Position numbers and translations under genes: made by a program
Assembly: GCA_013397935.1 (NCBI GenBank)
Contig: VZRN01001305.1
Coordinates: forward strand, 3,633,853 to 3,697,852
Reading direction: 5' to 3'
Origin: Dasyornis broadbenti
Lineage: Eukaryota > Chordata > Aves > Passeriformes > Dasyornithidae
Length of the DNA stretch: 64,000 bases
The notes under the pieces: generated by a model
The model's input: only the letters and a program-made list of their open reading frames with translations
What the model was told of the DNA's origin: nothing
Database searches by the model: none
Shown here: positions 28,056-39,417 of the stretch, one piece after another
How positions within the stretch are numbered: the first letter of the stretch is position 1
Layout: the number at the start of each line of letters is the position of its first letter

Positions 28056-31000
28056 AGATTTTCATCATGGTTTAGGCCATAATTTTGTCCTTTAATTTGA
28101 GATGTTAACATATCATCTCTGTTTAGCAATTGCTATGCTTTAAAGTTTGCCTTCAATACTTCTTGAACTATTGTTAGCAATAGTCAAAATTCCAGCACCA
28201 AAAAAAAAAGTTAATATTTTATCTGAAAGTGATAGGAAGAAAAAAGAACATGCCAACTGTACTTTCAACATTCAAGTCAAAAAGATTTTTCAACTTGAAT
28301 GATGCCTTAGGTATAATGAAATGTACAGTAGGAAATATATATACTAAGAGTGCTTTGTAAAAGAGCAACTAGTAACTCTTTTCTATCCTTCCTGAACGTA
28401 ATCAGTCTGTATGACACTTTCATTGCTTATAATGAACATTTCATAGTGCATGCAAGATGTGTCCTGCTTCTCGTGTGTAAAAGAGTTACTTCATGATCCC
28501 ACTGCCATTTTGGTAGTGAAACAGCTGATCTGCTCCTTTTGAACCCATTCAGCTCAGGTGTGGCAAAGAAAATCAGGTTTAAGACACTTACGATAAACGT
28601 CTTTCTGTGAGGCAGAACCTCGCAGAAAGGTGGTCTGTGATCACATCATGCAGAAGACACATTCATTTATTTCAATGGCCTGTATTTTACAGCTGCTGCT
28701 GCTGCTGCTGCTGAGGATATCATTGGCTGTAATCCAAACTCTGGCTAACGGAGTCCCAAACTGCTGATTTATGGAATTTGGAAAGCATAGCATATTTCTA
28801 TGCTGTCATCAATGATCGCCATGAATAGAGACAGGAACACTGAACTAGATGAGCACTTGGCCTAAGCCAACACAGGCCTTTCACCTGTTTTCTTATTCAC
28901 AGACTCCTAATTCTTCATAACCAATAACCAGTTTTCTTAGAGGAAGCCAGTCTGTCACCAAGGACCACATGCAAACCATATCTCACATGTATGTACAGAC
29001 TGCTTCCTGAAGAGCCAGATGCCATAAAATTATCAGGAAAGGATGCCCTCTACCCTGCTTCCCAACCAAGAGGAGATTTTTTCTGACTATATCAGAAATT
29101 TGTGCTTAAGCTCCAAGATTTAACTACACAACATAACACAGAGTAAGATTATTGTTATAGTTTACTCAAGGAATCAGACCTCTAGTTGCTTAAGGCTCTG
29201 GATGAAAAAGCTTTTTATAGCTCAGATATGCTTTATCTTTCAACACCCTCAACATGAGACATGAAAAGTAACTGAAGTGAGTCACAGGTAAACAGACATT
29301 TTTGAGGCTTTGCATGTATCCTTTCTGGAGAACAGCGGTGGAATTTTGTTAATTTGAATTACGCACACTCTTCAGCTCATCTGCTATGATGTCATAATTA
29401 CGTAAAGGCACCAAAAAAGCCAACTCCTGCCTGGCACCTCCTCTCTGCAAGTATACCAAAAGTCTGCTTAGCCTGCAAGCATAAAGATGCTATATGGTAC
29501 ACAGGTCACTGACTTTTCCTCACTGAAAAGTATATTAGTCACAAGAAAAGAGATGTCACCCTGAAGGCTGAAAGAAGCAGGGGATCCAGCCTTTTAAAAC
29601 CTGAGGAAATACAGACTTTATGTGTTTACTGGTTTTGAGGGTAATCACTCAATTTATGACAAAAGGATACAGAGTAAAAAACAACTAATGAGGGTGAAAA
29701 GCAGCCTCTTCTGAAATTGTTGAAAACCTCTAAAAGAGTGACATCATTGTTTAAACATTTTCTTCTTCTCATTCTCTAAATGAAGCTTTTTGAACAAAGT
29801 AGTGAAGTTACTTTTACTACTTTTTGATTCTCAAAGTTGTTAATTGTTCTGATCACTGTGTGATGTTTCCTTTTTCAAAAAAGAACCCTAAACATTATGA
29901 CCTTCACTCGTCTTCTCTCTTAAATAAGTTTCACACAGGTGCTGTCTGAGACAAGGCCCACGCCACAGATATGAGTGAAGCAGGACAAAGACAGATAAAC
30001 AAGTTTTCTTGAAAGGAAAGCAAGTCTACGGAGATGTGGTTTATCACTCACTCTAAAGAGGAGAGACACCAGACCCAAGCTGGCTTGGATCTGTCTTCAG
30101 TGAAGCAGAATCTGAAGAAGGCAACAAGGGCTTGAGTCAAACTGGCACTTCTCTCTTTACTTCATTAGGCAAAAAAAGCTGGCCAAATCAGCTAAATGGA
30201 AAGCCATTCCAGACTCCAGAACTCCTTAAGACCCTTTCAGAAAACAATGTTTTGTTCAGAAAACAGGCCCATGTATGGGATATTCCCACTGATGAACCTT
30301 ATACACCTGACAGAGCTGCCTCAGCTGGGCAGGCCAGACTTTACCTCTAATCTTGATGAAGACAGACCAGCTCAATGAAGACTGACATAGAGCAAGATTC
30401 AGAGCAGGAATATAGCTTATGTGCTATCACATTTGCAAAAAAAAAAGCTGTCATCTTTCTCCCATGACTGAGCTGTAAACTTATATTTCTTTCAACAACC
30501 TAGAATAATTCCAGTGAGGCAAGAGGTAAACTGCCTTCTCAGAAAAGTTTTGTCCAATTTATGCTGAAATACGGAGACATACTTTTACACTGTCATTTTG
30601 GCAGACAAACAAAGCCACTGTTCCTGGGTTTAAAAGATGCATGAAAGGACTTTCAAAGGCAAATTGATAAAGCATCCCATGCAAAAAGTGATATAAAGAG
30701 CAATCTTGCTGAAAGTAATTTAAATATCATATCACAAACAGAATTGGAAAAGTTAGTCTACTTAGCTGCAGTGCCTGGTTTGAACAAGAATCTTGCACCC
30801 ATATTCTTTAGCATTTCTGCATGAGGTTTCGTGAGAGAACTTTGAACAGTAGCACTATTACTGTATCTTCAGAAGTCAAACAGAAAGTAGATGTTTACAA
30901 TTTTTACTTTCAGAGTTTGGAGTAATCAAAATGAGACTATTTAAGCAGCTAGCATCTGAATTGCAAATTTTTAAGTCAACACAGTTCTTTGTTGGAAAGG

Positions 31001-33094
31001 AAATCAGGTAACAGCTTGCATTAACTGATGTACTAGCTAATAAAAACCAAATCTTTGTGCTTCTATCTTTTTTCTCCACACACTCTATTGTATCATCCAC
31101 ATTTTTTTTTCTCCTCTTCTGCTTAAACGGAGCTGTAAGCCTGTACAACCAGGCAGACACAGAGCAAACGAGTTTCAGAGCCAAAAGATCGGCAGTTAAC
31201 GCCCTTGGTGAGTAAAGATTTGGTGTTTCTCCACATGACTCCCATGCTGGCCACAGCTGACAGGAGGGTTCCAGGAATGTGAGTATCTACAGAATCCATA
31301 AAAACAAGGCTCAACATCAGTCATCAGCTCCCCCACCTAGTCCTCTGGGGGGAACAATTACTTTTAACTGAAGACATTTATTGGGCATAGGATAAAACCT
31401 ACAAAATCCAGACTATGCTATTTGGATCTTGTCTGTTTACAGGAGCTGCTTGATTCTACTCAGTTGTTTCCACTGTTTAGACCCAGTAGAAACAGCCATT
31501 GTTCCCAAACACTGATGCTTATATTAATGCAATTCAGGAGTTCATAGCTTAAAATAGACAGCAACAATTTTAAAAAAATCTCCACAAAGACATAAGACGA
31601 GAGCTTGCAACTTCTATTCCACATTAGAAAATCACAGGCTTACTACCCACTTTCATGAACATTTTTCCACACGCATGGAAATTGGCATTCAGCTGCCAAT
31701 TACCTGTAGGTGAACAGCACCATTAGCTGCTTGTTTGCAATTCATGATTAGTACCTTCAGTTCGTTTTTACCACACCTTTTGCTTAGAAGTCACCCATGG
31801 CCAGGGGCAGCTGCTCTGCCTGGCAGTGCCCAGGATGCAGCACCAAGCTGGAGAACTGCAGCCTTCATTACTCCCCTCAGCTCGTGCCTTTCCCACACCC
31901 CCTCCTGCAGGAGAAATGAGCCTGTCCAGACTTTTTCCGCTAAGGAGGAGGTGGAGCTCTAAATCTCCTGAACGTTTGAGGAGAGGTGGAAAAACAACGT
32001 CCTGGCAGAAGTAGTGAGGAGACAAAGCCTGAGCATGGAGACAAGGGGTGAGGCACAGATCTCAACAATGCTCGATGCTCGGCAAGAGGGTAGCAAACAG
32101 AAGGGGAGCTGATTTTGGGTCAGAGAGACAGACAGCACTGTGAGGGGGGATACAAGGAGCAAAGGGAGAAGGAGCTCAGTTGCAGGTCCATAGCAGGCAA
32201 TTGGGAAGAAAACTGGTTCAAGAAATTGGCAAGGAAGAAAGTGAGCCAGAGGAGGGTAATAGAAAAAAAACTACTTGTGACATTTGGAAAATATTACTCT
32301 CCATATCCCACATGGTTCCAGAAACTTCTCATTACTCTACTGCCACCAAATACCTACCCCGAAATTCATGAGCAGACTTCTAGCAAGTCCACAGAGAGGA
32401 TGAGACTGCCTGCATTTCCTACAGCAGAGATTTCTGCAATGGAATTACATTTTTTGATTCTTCTGCTGAATTATAATGACAGAGATTATGATTTCTGCCT
32501 TTACCATGACTTGCTGTTCAAAAACTCTTTAAAAAAAAAAAAAAAGGGACAATATTAATGCAAAAACATCCCCTGCAAAACACTGCTGGTCAAAGACTCA
32601 AAATTCAAGTAAATCAGGTTTCTTGCATGACCATAATTCTGCATTCTGATATAGGGTTAATATTCAGACTAGATAATTATATGTCACACACCAGATATTG
32701 TTCTTATTGAGTAGGAGTTTGAGGGTGGGGACAAAATCAGGAGCCACCTGAGTATTTTCCAGAACTGGTATCAGAAAGTCATACCAACTTCCATAAAATC
32801 AGATTTTCGTCAGAATTAATTTTCACTATGGAAACAATAACAGAAGATGTTATTTCAATTTGATGGCTTTACATCCACACAATTTTGAACATTTTGAATG
32901 TTGACACAAGTAGTATCACATTCATTCCCTCCCTTTTTCTTACTGTGGATTTATAGTAACACAGAATTAATAAATCAAGTGGAAGTCTTGGCAACAGAAG
33001 ATTTCTGATTTCAGAGCTGACTTTCAAAATGTTAAGGTGAAAATCACCATCCTAAATTTTTCCTTTAAACTGTATATTGACAGGTACAAATATA
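28056..33094. other. Intergenic, immediately 3' of PDGFC; no gene recognised
   Basis: This is non-coding sequence between the CR1 fragment and the putative PDGFC 3' end. It contains a (GCT)7 microsatellite at 28692-28713, A15 at 32531-32545, and a pair of CRE-like palindromic motifs at 29387-29405. A somewhat GC-richer patch at about 31780-32200 has overlapping short frames on both strands. The longest frame, 147 codons at 32115-32558, ends in a poly(A)-encoded polylysine stretch and has no recognisable domain. Confidence 0.7.
28692..28713. repeat. (GCT)7 microsatellite
   Basis: Seven perfect GCT units plus one G, in non-coding sequence; the opposite strand reads AGC. Confidence 0.95.
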
Positions 33095-34633
33095 CAACCA
33101 CACTGAAACATTTATTCTCCAAAAATTAGCATTATTACTTTATTTTGTGATTCATTACAATCTGAAAATCCAATAGTCAAAAAAATAAACTAGGCGTAAT
33201 GTTAAAGCATTTTACAAGCAAAATACTTTACTGTTTCTGTTTCAATTTGCATAGGGTGGGATAAGTGTATTGGTTAAAGAATAAAACGTACAGAAGAACA
33301 ATACCATAGTTCATCAAACTGCACTGCAGAGTGTTACATTCCTGTGAGTGACCAGTACTTTAACGCTATTTCTGTCAGTGGAAAACCATACACTTCAACA
33401 TTGACAAGGCTGCCTTCCCATGACCATGATGCATCATGACGGCAGCAAGTCACTGGTTTCTTTTCTTACATTGTAGGTCATTCTATTGAAAGAAATTAAA
33501 GAGTTAAACAAGCCAGAATGCATCTATCTATGCTCATTTCTTATCTATCTGAACAAAGGCCAGTATGGAGAGAGGAATTTTTGAAGTCAGCTTCTGAAAC
33601 TGGTTATAGTAACCTCAGTCTCTCATATTTTTAGACTCATGGAGCTATCAAGCTTAGAGCTTCATCCACATATTTCTGTCTACTATTACTTTGCATTCAG
33701 GTAAAAAACTATACTTTTCACTATGTAGAAACAAACTGCAAAGAGATCACGCTTCTTTCCCACTGTAACCACATCTCAGTTCCTCCAACTGTATAAATCT
33801 GGCTTTAAAGTCTCACAAAACTAAAAAATAGTTGATCTAGGTTGTAATAAAAAAAAGAATATTAAATACCTTTGGTAAAAATAGATATATTTAACAAGTT
33901 TAGAAAAGCAAATAGTTATATTGTCAAAAGGAGAGTATAAAAATGTACACAATAAAAAATAACAAACACACAAAAAATCATCAGCCATAGTAGTAAGAAT
34001 AAAGGCGCTGTTCTTTTCAATGTTTGCTTCCTTAGCTCATGTTATTGTCCAGTCTTCCTTCTAAAAGGCAGGAGCTTTACTAGAGCATATGGAAAAATCC
34101 AGTCCTTCCTACCAGCATTAGACAAATTAAATTTAATTCGGAAAAAGACAGTCTGTTTTAACCCAACTTTATACAACAGAGAACGCTTTGATTTAGAGTA
34201 CATAGGAGTAGCTGAACACAGAAAGATTTCAGGTGTTTTCAACCAGAGGCCAGATGTACTCGAGCTGTAGAAATGAGACAGCCAGCAGGATCAAGTCTCC
34301 ATGATGTCAGCCTTCTAACTCTATTTTTACTCCTAAATTATAAATCCATGTATTGCCAAGAAAATTGTTGGGGACAACAACAATACATCTATTTTAAATC
34401 CCTCATTGATGCCTTTCTCCCATCCTTTCACTGGGCCTCCAAACAGAGCTGTCACACAACATATAATCCCAGTTTGGCTTCTCCTCTTTTTAGAGCTCAC
34501 TGTAAATCTTCAAGATGGAAGATCCCCAAAGCAAACAACTGAGATTACAGAAGGAGATAATGCACAAGCCCCATAATAGAATCAGCCATTGATTGAATGT
34601 GCTTTGAAAGAAAACAGCACAATTAAATCATGT
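33095..34633 (-). other. PDGFC: Probable PDGFC 3' untranslated region
   Basis: This is the sequence after the TAA stop, read on the minus strand. For about 1.5 kb there is no canonical AATAAA (an ATTAAA variant occurs near 34134-34139). Then come AATAAA hexamers at 33139-33144 and 33111-33116. The second has a GU-rich stretch just downstream, so the transcript end is placed near 33095. No recognised repeat interrupts the region. The length is an inference; a shorter form could use the ATTAAA variant. Confidence 0.6.
33111..33116 (-). terminator. Putative PDGFC poly(A) signal AATAAA
   Basis: On the minus strand the context is GAATAAATG, followed within 10-35 bases by TGTGGTTGTATATTTGT, a GU/U-rich downstream element of the kind that supports 3' end cleavage. 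A second AATAAA lies 28 bases upstream (33139-33144), without its own GU-rich element close by. It is the best-supported end for PDGFC in the window, though transcript evidence is lacking. Confidence 0.55.
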
Positions 34634-34750
34634 TTATCCTTCAGTATTCCCTTTGCACACACAGTCACACTCCTCGTGGTGTTCCAAGGGTACATCTGTC
34701 AATGATTTATGCAATCCCCGGACACCAATCCTTGGCTTCAGCTGAAGAAC
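34634..34750 (-). CDS. PDGFC: PDGFC coding part of terminal exon 6 (C-terminus and stop)
   Basis: This is the final 117 coding bases: 38 residues and a TAA stop at 34634-34636. The acceptor is ttttccttcag before GTT CTT CAG CTG, in phase 0 and matching the donor of exon 5. The peptide reads VLQLKPRIGVRGLHKSLTDV, then PLEHHEECDCVCKGNTEG. The HHEECDCVC motif supplies the last three cysteines of the cystine knot (exon residues 28, 30 and 32), and the short tail after the final cysteine is of normal length for PDGF-C. A second AG nine bases into the exon could serve as an alternative acceptor and would remove VLQ in frame. The exon is too short and lacks an ATG, so it is easy to miss in an open-reading-frame scan. 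Confidence 0.97.
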   Translation of the reverse strand, partial: VLQLKPRIGVRGLHKSLTDVPLEHHEECDCVCKGNTEG

Positions 34751-35395
34751 CTGAAGGAAAAGAAGCCAAGCATCAAGAAAACAGCAAGTGCTTCATCACA
34801 CTCCTAGACTAGGAGCTAGATTGTACTGGAAACACACTGGATAACAGGAAGCATATTAAAACTGAATTTCTTCATTAATTCCACCTATTTTTGCTTTTAC
34901 TCAAGCCATTTACAAAATTGATTAAATCATGTTGAACATGATTAAATCATGTTGCTTTACTAGAGTCTTACACTTTCAGATTTCCACTTAACTTTATTTA
35001 AGAGTAAACAGTAGAGTTAACCCAATTAGATAATTCTATAATAAATAATTTTGGCTGTCGATTTCTAGCTACGGAAATGAACAAATATTTGTTTCTTCAT
35101 AAAGTTGACATCTCCCACTAGAGAAAGCAGAACAAAAGGTATGATTGGAATGTGTCTGAACTGCACCAGTAAATACCTCAGAAATTAATTTAATAGTTGC
35201 ACAGAAAAGTATTTTAACAGGGAAGGTTTTACTTTTTTCAATGCAATACCTAATTAAAATGCTAAAAAAATTTTACTACAAGTGCAATACATAAAATATT
35301 AAAATATTAATATTGGTGCATTCAGTTTATTAAAAATAAACTCCTTAGCTGGCTTTCAGTACTTCCAAACATGCAAACGTAAAAAAAGTGCGTAC
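34751..35395 (-). other. PDGFC: PDGFC intron 5
   Basis: This 645-base intron lies between exons 5 and 6, with donor gtacgc and acceptor ttttccttcag on the minus strand. It is AT-rich and contains no other exon. It holds two copies of the 13-mer ATTAAATCATGTT in tandem at 34921-34953 (period 20); a third copy overlaps the stop codon in exon 6. Confidence 0.95.
34921..34953. repeat. 20-bp tandem duplication with palindromic content
   Basis: The unit ATTAAATCATGTTGAACATG is followed directly by ATTAAATCATGTT. The junction holds ATCATGTT-G-AACATGAT and AACATGAT-TAA-ATCATGTT, both inverted repeats with very short loops. It sits in PDGFC intron 5. Confidence 0.85.
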
Positions 35396-35613
35396 CTCAT
35401 GGTATTTTTTGGTGACTTTTGTTGGCACACATTGGCACTCATTGCAGCTCTGTTGACAACAGGCACAGTTCCCACCACAGCGTTTCACCAGCAGACACAG
35501 TGGCCAGAAGATGGTGTCAGTTCTCTTCAGCTCCTCCCTCAGGGACACGGAGAAGTTGCGGGGAGTGCAACTGTACAGCCGCACCTCCTCTTTCAGGAGG
35601 TTCAGATCCACCA
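35396..35613 (-). CDS. PDGFC: PDGFC coding exon 5 (core of PDGF/VEGF cystine-knot domain)
   Basis: This 218-base exon begins in phase 1 (acceptor ctttgcag before TG GTG GAT) and ends on a full codon at CAT GAG|gtacgc. Its 73 residues include the first strand of the growth-factor domain (VRLYSCTPRNFSVS) and the segment KRCGGNCACC followed by CNECQC and VPTKVTKKYHE. Nine cysteines lie at exon residues 16, 40, 46, 50, 52, 53, 57, 60 and 62. Together with the three in exon 6 they give the twelve expected for the PDGF-C growth-factor domain. The inserted residues between the CGG and CC cysteines are the mark of PDGF-C/D rather than PDGF-A/B. The residue just before cysteine 40 is Leu (WPLC), where I recall Gly in mammals. 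The secreted dimer acts outside the cell on PDGF receptor alpha. Confidence 0.98.
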
Positions 35614-38600
35614 CTGCAAAGGGACAGAGAAAATGGTGCTTTCCTGATTTCCAATCCAAGTTCATTCGTGGTGAATCAGCTTCAGCAGTGCAGGATCCAT
35701 AAGGAAGGTTCATTTTTGTGCAGGTGGTACAGGTTCAGCACAAAAAAAGTGTAATACTGCAGGTGAATGAGTACCATGAAACTTAAATGGAATGATTGTT
35801 GCATAGTAATATTCACCACTTGTTTTATAACTCTGGCAAAGCTGGTTTAAATTAAAACAAGATTTGGCTACTATGTTCCAGTACATGTTTTATCAAGTCA
35901 ACCCTAATGGAATTCACTCTGTTCATACTAATACACTGAGATCCACCATTGCTGTTTTACAGACATTTTGGACTGGAGAAATACGAAATTTCAAAAATGT
36001 TTTTAAATAATTTGCATAAAGCATTCAAACTTCTTCATTGTTAAAATTCCAATTATTGCTTCTTCACTGGAGCATTGTAAGTATAAGAAAGAACCAAACC
36101 ATTCATATGCAAGCAGAAATCACTTTTATGGACTAAGAACTTCAAGAAGTTGCCATCATCAGTGAATTCTGCACAGAATAAATAAGCACACAAGATTATA
36201 TATCTATATAACCATTAGTAGGCTCTATTTTCTCCTCCCTCTTCACAGCAGCATATATACAAATTTCTATTGTTTCTCTAGGTTTCATTTTTTCTTGATG
36301 TTTCTTAAATAAAAATTCCTGCTTGTAAGCATCTAACTTGAAGTGAAAATAAGAGATCTTAATATTTGCTACCAGTTTCCCTATAAACTGGTTCCACTGT
36401 ATCATACTAAAGTTTCACTATGCCATTGGTTGAACAGCAAGTTCATTAAGAGATCTGAAAGAGGACAAGCTTCTTTAGGTTTATCTTAGCTGCGTAGTCA
36501 AGAAATAACAAGCCTTGAACGAAGCAGTTAAAATTGGGAAACAAATGAAAAAGACTGAGGAAAACATGTGAAAAGCAATGTAAATTGAATTTATTTCAGA
36601 AAAGACAGACTATAATGATCGTGTTCTGGGATATTTTGCCTGAATTGTTTTTCTCCACACCCACCATTAAGGAACAGAAGTGATGTCTAACTGACAGGGA
36701 TACTACTCTCTCTAGTAAAAAATTTAAAAAGAGAAACAGAAAAAGAAAACCCTATGATAACATGGCTATTGAGTTGACTGAAATAGACGCCCCAAACATA
36801 GTGGCAAAGTTCTTTAACCAACTGGTTTTGAGCTAAATCAAGAAGAAATTAGGGGAAAAAATATCCCAGTGCATTAATATTGCTTTTCAAAGTACTTTAT
36901 TTTTATTTTTTCGTAAATAAAAAGATATACAATAAAGCTAAAATAAGTTTCTGATCTGAATCACTCTCTAGAAAAATACCTTTTTCCCCCCTCTCTCCTA
37001 TGTAAAGAGCCTCAAGAGGTCGTCAAGAATAACTTCAGCCTATCAAAGCTAGATAATACCTCTTAATTCTATTTAAACACATAAGAAATAAAAAAAAAAC
37101 TCAGAAGCTGCATTTCTTTAGCAGAAATGCTCACTGGTGCTCTCCCAGGAGCAGATTTTTGGAAAGGAGTTTCAATCCACTTTCCTTTAAACATTTATTT
37201 TCTAGGCCATATCCATATACTGGCATCCATAAGTAAGGATTTATTGTTGTGAAAGGTCAGTTAAACACTCTGAAGCCTTTTCTTTGCTTGCACTCCCAGT
37301 GAATGCCAAGCTGCGGCACTTCATTCCATCACTATCAGGTTAACATAGGCTCCTAAATAAACAAACTGATTTTTAAGAGGGAGGAGTGTGCAATAACTCC
37401 AATAAAGTTACTGATAGGACACCAGCCTGCCTCCCACACTGCAAGAGCATTCCTTGGAGAAAGTTGAGAAGGGAGCAGAGGAAAAGAGAAACAAAACTTC
37501 CGAGGGAGAGATTTGCAGTGAGAAATCAGAAATTATTTAACCTCTTCTGATCAGCTAATAACTCTAGCCTGAGTCACTTAGAGGGTGGACATGTCTACCT
37601 CCATTAATCAAGGACTGTGGACAGGAATGGAGTAGGTCTTTCTTCTGTTACGTTTTCAAACATACAATAAGTTAACTGTCTGAATGAGGATAAAATGCCT
37701 GAAGCACACTGTAAGAAGTGCTAGTTCTGCTAACACTTTCCTACTGGAAGATTGCTTCTACAGAGACCAATATGCGTGGTGCAGTGAATTTGAAGAAGCT
37801 GAGCTTATGTGCTGCTCATCGCTTCACCATGACATACTGAAAGTGGAAGCTGGCTACTGACACCTCTTCCAGCAAGCCCATGGAGCACTGGGGGAGAGAT
37901 GCCTTTGTGGTGATGTCCTCCTCCACTACCTCCTGCCTTCTGGCAGCAGCAGAGGAATATATCAATTTCGATACCTACAGCTAGCTGTAGTTATAGAGAA
38001 AAGGGCAATGCACTAAAATAAGCAGTGTGTTACACATTTTGTCACAAAGGAAGTAATGAATTTGAACTGAACCCTTCGGACTGCAGACATTAATTTTAAA
38101 AGGGTTCTGTGGAAGAACACACAGTCAGCTCTTAGCAGATATCTTTCAGTGTGCTGTACTGTTACAACAGGCTTCAGGAGAGATGAACAAATGTCATGTT
38201 TGATTTCCATGCTTTAAAATGTACTAAGGTATATGATACCTCACAATGAACTCTTGCCCTATCTTATGTAATTCAATTTCATTAAAAGGTCTGTGGCAAA
38301 TTTATCTAGTGCTTATATAATCACTTCTTTGAAGTGTGTGAATGAAGCTGTTATTTTTTCAAAGAGTAGCTGTCTGCTCAAAATTTATTTTCACACACTG
38401 TGGGCATGAAGCTAGATGAGAGAATGTATATATTCCCTTAAAAGTGTTTACTTAACCACAATAAAAGGTTATGTGGATTTCCCAAGTGTACTGAGTTACA
38501 GTACCTGTTATAATGTGAACATTTAAACAGTCCTTCAACTTGGCTTCCACTCATGTATCATGTTTGACACAACAGTCAGGGTTCTTTTGTCTAGCACTAG

Positions 38601-39059
38601 CTCAGGAGGAGCGAAAGGCTGTGCAGTAGCACATAAATATGAAACACTAAAATAAAAATAAGAGAAGGAGAAAATGGGAGAAAAAACCTAGAGGCAGGTA
38701 GGCCTAAAGTGAAGTGCATTTCAAGAGTGTGCCTTCACTGGCACATACAACTGAACTAATCCATGTTCATATCAGCCTGAAATTAATTGCGTTATACAAT
38801 TGGCAATGCAATTTTCTAGCATCTTCTGAGATGTGTATTGAGTACTACAAGGAAACTTCTTTCCCAAAACATTTTTCCAGCTGGATAATGCTCTCAAAGT
38901 CAGTAAAACAAATTAAATTCCTGTTGGGGCACTTGTGTGTGAGCACAGATAGCAACAGGATGGTTTTCATTCCTAAACACTTTGGAGATGTTCCTGGAAA
39001 TGTAAGTTTCTCACTGGCTTCTACAATAGGAGCTGTTACAAAATCTCAAGCAAGAAGTG

Positions 39060-39063
<4 letters not shown>

Positions 39064-39094
<31 letters not shown>
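39064..39094. repeat. Poly(A) run, 31 bases (poly(T) in PDGFC sense)
   Basis: This is the longest homopolymer in the window. It lies in intron 4 and reads as T31 in the PDGFC transcript. No recognised retroposon precedes it on the plus strand and no clear flanking duplication was seen. Confidence 0.95.
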
Positions 39095-39100
<6 letters not shown>

Positions 39101-39290
39101 AGCTGTACAAAAACCACAACTGCTAAGGACCATGCTTTGATTGTGACAATTTTTTTTCTCCTTAAGGAGATTTCAGAATATGATCTAATGATTATCCATA
39201 AATTTCAGTGGGAAGTGATGGGATAATTTTTTTTTGCACAGCAAAATATGTTTTATTTTTAAGCATGTTTAATAGTATAAAATAATTTAG

Positions 39291-39417
39291 GACTATATTT
39301 AGACATCAAAGCCTCTGATGTATCTTCTTTCCTGACTAGAAGTTTTTGGAAGTATTTTATCCAGAGAAAATATCAGAGACAGAAGTTCTCTGGAATTTAG
39401 GTTGTCTAAATATAGTC
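39291..39417. repeat. Nested inverted-repeat structure, 127 bp
   Basis: The outer arms are perfect 15-bp complements: GACTATATTTAGACA at 39291-39305 against TGTCTAAATATAGTC at 39403-39417. Inside, TCCAGAGAA (39360-39368) pairs with TTCTCTGGA (39386-39394). The 8-mer AATTTAGG also occurs as a direct repeat at 39284-39291 and 39394-39401. It lies in PDGFC intron 4. It could be a small non-autonomous DNA-transposon relic or an RNA-structure element; the family is not recognised. Confidence 0.8.

Noticed and set aside
32115..32558. 147-codon plus-strand open frame
   Set aside because: It ends in a poly(A)-encoded lysine run, has no recognisable motif, and overlaps other short frames on both strands. 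It is most likely chance.
38714..39226. Longest open frame in the window (170 codons, plus strand)
   Set aside because: It lies antisense inside PDGFC intron 4, its central part is a polylysine stretch encoded by a 31-base A run, and no part resembles a known domain.
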